DNA from: UBA2100 sp964399345
Lineage (GTDB): Bacteria > Patescibacteriota > Minisyncoccia > Phycocordibacterales > UBA2100
Assembly: GCA_964399345.1 (NCBI GenBank)
Contig: CAYNQE010000006.1
Coordinates: 1 to 34,932 of the forward strand
Length of the DNA: 34,932 nucleotides
Direction of reading: 5' to 3'
In this document: piece after piece, positions 30,885-34,932 of the stretch
How positions within the stretch are numbered: position 1 is the first letter of the stretch
Layout of the letters: the number at the start of each line of letters is the position of its first letter
The notes under the pieces: generated by a model
The model's database searches: none
The model's input: the letters and a program-made list of their open reading frames with translations, nothing else
Told to the model about the DNA's origin: nothing
Program-made: the position numbers and the translations under genes

Positions 30885-33800
30885 GTGAGTAAACATTTAA
30901 TTCTAGACAACAAAAAATATCTTTCCGCAATGTCCGCAGGTAAATCTGTTGGATATACTTCGGATTACGTTGGAAGGATGTGTAGAGTTAACTCTCTTGA
31001 ATGTCGCCGTATCGGAAGATCGTGGTTCGTTGAAGAGAATTCGCTTAACGATTTTGTTTTAAAACAAGTTGAAGAAAAAGAAATTCGCAAAGAGCAATTA
31101 TCCCAACAGAGAAAAGCTGAGTACAAAGGAAAGCCCACAGTAGTCGAGGAGGTTCCTGTAGAAAAAGTCGAAGGAGAAGTGTACTCATACTCCCAGCCTT
31201 TGGTAGAAAACATTGAGAGTCCAATAACAGCAACTCACTTCCGCGCAAAAATTGCAGAAGAAGATAAAATGGAAATCATTGAAAGGCCTTCAATGGTTCC
31301 AGTAAATCCTATCGCTGATATAGCAAACAAAGCTGTAGCCATGGTTACCTCAGTAGCATTGGTCTTTGGGTCATATTCGGTAATTGATAATAGATATTAC
31401 GAAGAGGCCTTGGCAATCACAGAGGAGGGAGTTAATTATGCGGTTGCTTCCTTGCAGGACATTCCAGATAATATTCGTGCTCTTGATAACGGATTTAGTA
31501 AAACAGTTGTTGCATTGGATGACTTTGCAGGACAGCCCGCAAGCTCAATTATGGGAGGAAATATGTTGGCTCAAGCAGGTGCTGTAGATCTTGCAGAGAA
31601 CATATACAGGAATGTTAACGGATTCTTTTCTCGACTAGGAGCCAAATTAACTCCAAACTCAACAGTTGTTGCCACGGGAAATGCACGAGGACGCGTGGAT
31701 ATAAGTGTTAAGAGTGTTACAAAGGAAAACGCAGAGGAATTTGTATACAGCGAGAAGGCAACTACTCCCAGTAAGGTTGTACAGAACATCATCAACCAGC
31801 CAGTTATAGAAAGAGTAATTGAAACCCAAAGAATAGTAAGAGAAGAAGGTGTAAGCCTTGCACAACTTCAACAGTCTGAGAATGAATTACGGCAAGAAAT
31901 TGCACGTATATCATTAGCTAGTGAACTTAATACAGGTGCTAGTTTTGTAAGTATCGCCAGGACTCAGAGAATAGATAATCTTGGAGACGTAGATATATCA
32001 AACTCAAGGATAACAAACTCTAGTATCGCAGCTACGTCGCTTACCGTATCAGGTAGCTCTACTTTCGACGGGGCTGTAACGTTTAACGGCTCTACCACCT
32101 TTACTTCACCTGCAGTGTTTACAGACTTAACTCTTTCTGGAGATTTAGCTGTTAATGGAGGTGATATTACAACTACAGCAACAACATGGAACTTTGACGT
32201 AGCAGACACCGGTACAATCACATTCCGAGATGGAACAAACAACCTATTCACAATCGTTGACGCTGGATCAGTTGGTAATGTAACAACAACAGGAACCTTC
32301 ACTGTAGACGGCGCAACGACTCTTTCGGGCACAGCGTCTCTTGCAACAACTACAATCTCAGCAGATCTAACTGTAGATACAAACACCTTCTTCGTTGGCG
32401 CAAGTACGGATAAGATAGGTGTGGGTACCACAACTCCTGCAGTCACTTTCTATATAGACGCAACTGATGCTATTCATATTCCAGTTGGAACAAGCGCACA
32501 ACGTCCAACAGGGGAAACAGGATTAATACGCTACAACACAAGCACAACTCAATACGAAGGATATTCTTCTGGCGCATGGCAAGGATTAGGGGGAGTTATC
32601 GACGTAGACCAAGATACATACGTAACTGCAGAAGAGTCTTCAGACGAAGACTACTTACGTTTCTACACAGCTGGAAGCGAGAGAGTTACAGTTACTGATG
32701 GCGGAAATGTAGGAATAGGAACAACAACCCCATCATACAAACTAGACGTGGAAGGAACTTTAGGAGTTACAGGAACTTCAACACTTGGAGCAGTTACTGC
32801 AACTACAGGTGATTTCAGCTCCGCACTCTCTGCTCTTTCTGGGGCATTTACAAATGCAGTTACAGCAGCATCCGCTACAATCACTGGTCTTCTAACCACA
32901 GGTTCACTTACAGTTTCAGGAACTGCAACAACCACTGACCTTGTGGCTACGAACAGCGCTACTCTTGCAACTACCACAGCTTCTGGCCTCATCACAGGCT
33001 CAGAGGGGCTCACAATATCAAGCGGAACGGTCTCACTTCCAGCAGGAGAAATTGGAAACGCAGAATTAGCAAACTCTTCAGTTTCCTACGGTGGAGTATC
33101 GGTTTCTCTTGGGGCAAGTGATGCAACTCCTGCTTTTGATTTAAGTGATGCTACGTCTCTTCCAATTGCAACAGGAGTATCAGGACTAGCATCAGGAATC
33201 GCCACCTTCTTAGGAACACCATCATCTGCGAACCTAGACACTGCAGTCACAGATGATACAGGAAGTGGCGCACTGGTATTTGGTACTTCTCCAACCTTCA
33301 CCACTTCAATCACAATCGGTGCAGCTACAATCTCAGAGGCTGAACTAGAGATCCTAGACGGTGCAACACTAACAACAACCGAACTTAACTACGTAGATGG
33401 CGTAACATCGGCAATTCAAACTCAACTTGATGCTAAAGAAGTACAGCTAGACAACGAAGCAGGACTATACGCAGTACTCTCAGATGTTACTAACTTCCTA
33501 CAAACTGGAGACGCCATAGCAGGTGATGACATCACAGACGGTTCTATCGACCAAAGTGAGATCGCAGACGACATTCTTGACTTTGCAGACTTCAACGACG
33601 CACTAACAGTGGATGCCACAACAACCTTTGATCTAGACACTAACTCAGCTGACCTTAACTTTGATTCAAACACCTTTGTTATCGATTCATCTGCTAACAG
33701 TATTGGCATCGGCACCACCACACCTTCAGCCACCTTCACAGTTGGTGCAACCTCAACACAACAGTTCCTTGTATCCAACCTTGGAGTCATTACCGATGGT

Positions 33801-34932
33801 GTATGGAATGGTACAGCACTAACTGATGCATACATCCCTGATGACATTACAGTTGACTTAGCTGCAACTGCAACAGCACTGGCTACAGCTCGAACAATCG
33901 CAGGAGTATCATTCGACGGAACAGCAAACATCTCACTAAACAACAACGCAATCACTAACGGCGCAGGATACATAACAGCTACTCTAACCGAAGAAGAAGT
34001 CGAAGACTTCGTAGGAGGAATGTTAGGAGGAACTGAAACAGGAATCACTGTAACCTATCAAGACGGTACTAACGACATCGACTTTGAAGTTAATGGAGTA
34101 CTAGATGACCTAAACACATTAGGAGCAGCGTCTACTGACGGAGAGTTCCTAGTTGCAACAGGAGCAGGGGCATTTGCCTACGAGAGTGGAGCGACAGTAC
34201 GAACATCGCTTGGGCTAACAATCGGCACCAACGTACAAGCATATGATGCTGACTTAGACACTTGGGCAGGAGTCACTCCGTCGGCAAACGGCCAATCACT
34301 AGTCTCTGCCGCCAACTACGCTGCAATGCGTACACTTCTAGACCTAGAAGCAGGAACTGACTTCTACTCAATTTCAGCAGCAGACGCTGCCTTTGAAGCA
34401 GAACTAAACAACTCAGCAGGACTCCTTGCAGCCCTTTCTGACGAAACAGGAACAGGAGTTGCTGTCTTTGGTACATCTCCAACCTTTACAACACAAATCA
34501 CTTCACCAATCGTTCTAGGAGGAACAGGAACAACCCAAGACCTATCTTTCCAAACAACTTCAGGAATTGGAGCAACAGGGGCCGACATGCACTTCTTAGT
34601 TGGAAACAACGGAGCAACTGAGGCTATGACTATACTTAATTCAGGCAACGTCGGCATCGGGACGACAACTCCAGGGGCGAAATTAAGTATCCAAGGACCT
34701 GATAATGCATCCGATATTTTAAGATTACAGCGTGGTGATGGGACAAATGGATGGACAACGATTGATTATACGAATCAAAGAACAAACTTTGATAGCTTAT
34801 CTGACTATACATTCTCTGTTGCTGGAAATGAAAAAATGAGAATACAGAACGGCAACGTCGGCATCGGGACGACTACGCCTGGGAATAAATTGGATGTAAA
34901 TGGCAATTTGGGAGTTCTGGGGTCTGGTGCTT
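30885..34932 (+). CDS. Giant tail-fibre-like surface protein with N-terminal HTH (partial)
   Basis: An open frame starts at GTG 30885 and runs to the end of the window without a stop: at least 1349 residues. Residues 10-55 repeat the HTH unit of the gene before (LSAMSAGKSVGYTSDYVGRMCRVNSLECRRIGRSWFV), which also fixes the GTG start. After a charged linker a hydrophobic segment (about 148-166, AVAMVTSVALVFGSYSV) is a likely membrane helix. A coiled-coil-like region follows near 300-345. From about residue 360 the chain is Thr/Gly/Ala-rich beta-repeat sequence with phage tail-fibre motifs: five GIGTTTP-type units, QRPTGETGLIRYNT, ILDGATLTTTELNYVDGV. It is probably a long surface adhesin. Codons in the repeats are strongly biased, and long antisense frames are shadows. 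Confidence 0.88.
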   Translation, partial: MSKHLILDNKKYLSAMSAGKSVGYTSDYVGRMCRVNSLECRRIGRSWFVEENSLNDFVLKQVEEKEIRKEQLSQQRKAEYKGKPTVVEEVPVEKVEGEVYSYSQPLVENIESPITATHFRAKIAEEDKMEIIERPSMVPVNPIADIANKAVAMVTSVALVFGSYSVIDNRYYEEALAITEEGVNYAVASLQDIPDNIRALDNGFSKTVVALDDFAGQPASSIMGGNMLAQAGAVDLAENIYRNVNGFFSRLGAKLTPNSTVVATGNARGRVDISVKSVTKENAEEFVYSEKATTPSKVVQNIINQPVIERVIETQRIVREEGVSLAQLQQSENELRQEIARISLASELNTGASFVSIARTQRIDNLGDVDISNSRITNSSIAATSLTVSGSSTFDGAVTFNGSTTFTSPAVFTDLTLSGDLAVNGGDITTTATTWNFDVADTGTITFRDGTNNLFTIVDAGSVGNVTTTGTFTVDGATTLSGTASLATTTISADLTVDTNTFFVGASTDKIGVGTTTPAVTFYIDATDAIHIPVGTSAQRPTGETGLIRYNTSTTQYEGYSSGAWQGLGGVIDVDQDTYVTAEESSDEDYLRFYTAGSERVTVTDGGNVGIGTTTPSYKLDVEGTLGVTGTSTLGAVTATTGDFSSALSALSGAFTNAVTAASATITGLLTTGSLTVSGTATTTDLVATNSATLATTTASGLITGSEGLTISSGTVSLPAGEIGNAELANSSVSYGGVSVSLGASDATPAFDLSDATSLPIATGVSGLASGIATFLGTPSSANLDTAVTDDTGSGALVFGTSPTFTTSITIGAATISEAELEILDGATLTTTELNYVDGVTSAIQTQLDAKEVQLDNEAGLYAVLSDVTNFLQTGDAIAGDDITDGSIDQSEIADDILDFADFNDALTVDATTTFDLDTNSADLNFDSNTFVIDSSANSIGIGTTTPSATFTVGATSTQQFLVSNLGVITDGVWNGTALTDAYIPDDITVDLAATATALATARTIAGVSFDGTANISLNNNAITNGAGYITATLTEEEVEDFVGGMLGGTETGITVTYQDGTNDIDFEVNGVLDDLNTLGAASTDGEFLVATGAGAFAYESGATVRTSLGLTIGTNVQAYDADLDTWAGVTPSANGQSLVSAANYAAMRTLLDLEAGTDFYSISAADAAFEAELNNSAGLLAALSDETGTGVAVFGTSPTFTTQITSPIVLGGTGTTQDLSFQTTSGIGATGADMHFLVGNNGATEAMTILNSGNVGIGTTTPGAKLSIQGPDNASDILRLQRGDGTNGWTTIDYTNQRTNFDSLSDYTFSVAGNEKMRIQNGNVGIGTTTPGNKLDVNGNLGVLGSGA
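34644..34873 (+). repeat. 23-bp direct repeat in the fibre gene
   Basis: Identical 23-nt copies at 34644-34666 and 34851-34873 encode the GNVGIGTT module. Their codons (GGC, GGG, ACG) differ from the earlier modules, which use GGA and ACA for the same residues. Confidence 0.8.

Noticed and set aside
31964..34657. Several long minus-strand open frames opposite the fibre gene
   Set aside because: They are shadows caused by the biased, repetitive codons of the plus-strand gene; their products are low-complexity Val/Pro/Ser strings.
30885..34932. Prophage tail region
   Set aside because: Tail-fibre motifs occur, but the N-terminal HTH plus membrane helix and the absence of other phage genes favour a cellular surface protein; sequence beyond the window could change this.
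1..34932. CRISPR array or insertion sequence
   Set aside because: No regularly spaced repeats, transposase or terminal inverted repeats were seen; the only mobile elements recognised are the two introns.

Overview
The window looks like a genome fragment from a Candidate Phyla Radiation (Patescibacteria, probably Parcubacteria-like) bacterium. The evidence is an intron-bearing 16S rRNA gene with lineage-type sequence changes, an AT-rich coding style, short intergenic gaps, and typical CPR surface genes: a DUF4015-like hydrolase, a TraG/VirB4-like ATPase, a lamin-tail protein and a tail-fibre-like giant protein. Two 10-N runs mark scaffold gaps.

Layout. 1-508 is a truncated hypothetical gene on the minus strand. 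598-4211 is the rRNA region: promoter, structured leader, 16S gene, structured trailer and tRNA-Ile(GAT). The 16S is split by a group I intron carrying a LAGLIDADG endonuclease (1688-2714) and by an ORF-less group II intron (3308-3755). No 23S follows. 4214-6986 holds an NlpC/P60-like protein, a YfiH/PgeF-like protein and an Mpl-like Mur ligase, all plausibly peptidoglycan related. 7022-12150 carries rsmI, a small membrane protein, a DUF4015-like hydrolase, a TraG-like ATPase and a lamin-tail/PKD surface protein. 12191-22225 is a surface-polysaccharide cluster: CapE, CapF and CapG homologues (UDP-L-FucNAc synthesis), an FkbM methyltransferase, two glycosyltransferases, a Wzx flippase and a Wzy-type polymerase with TPRs. 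22222-22754 is a RelBE-like toxin-antitoxin pair. 22793-23011 holds two small non-coding transcription units. 23016-29232 carries secA, an FMN reductase, a holin-like membrane protein, a YerC/TrpR-like regulator, obg and gatB. 29378 to the end holds two proteins sharing an N-terminal helix-turn-helix domain; the second continues as a very long tail-fibre-like surface protein that leaves the window.

The unifying signal is an unusual expression system. The 16S 3' end lacks a recognisable CCUCC anti-Shine-Dalgarno core. About a dozen genes have a sigma-70-type -10 box only 5-8 nt before the start codon, which predicts leaderless mRNAs. The NlpC-like gene begins 2 nt after the tRNA, so tRNA 3' processing would itself yield a near-leaderless message. 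Only a few genes have conventional leaders with Shine-Dalgarno-like sequences. Together with introns of two classes at functional sites of the 16S and a compensated change in the 530-loop pseudoknot, this is the most interesting part of the window.
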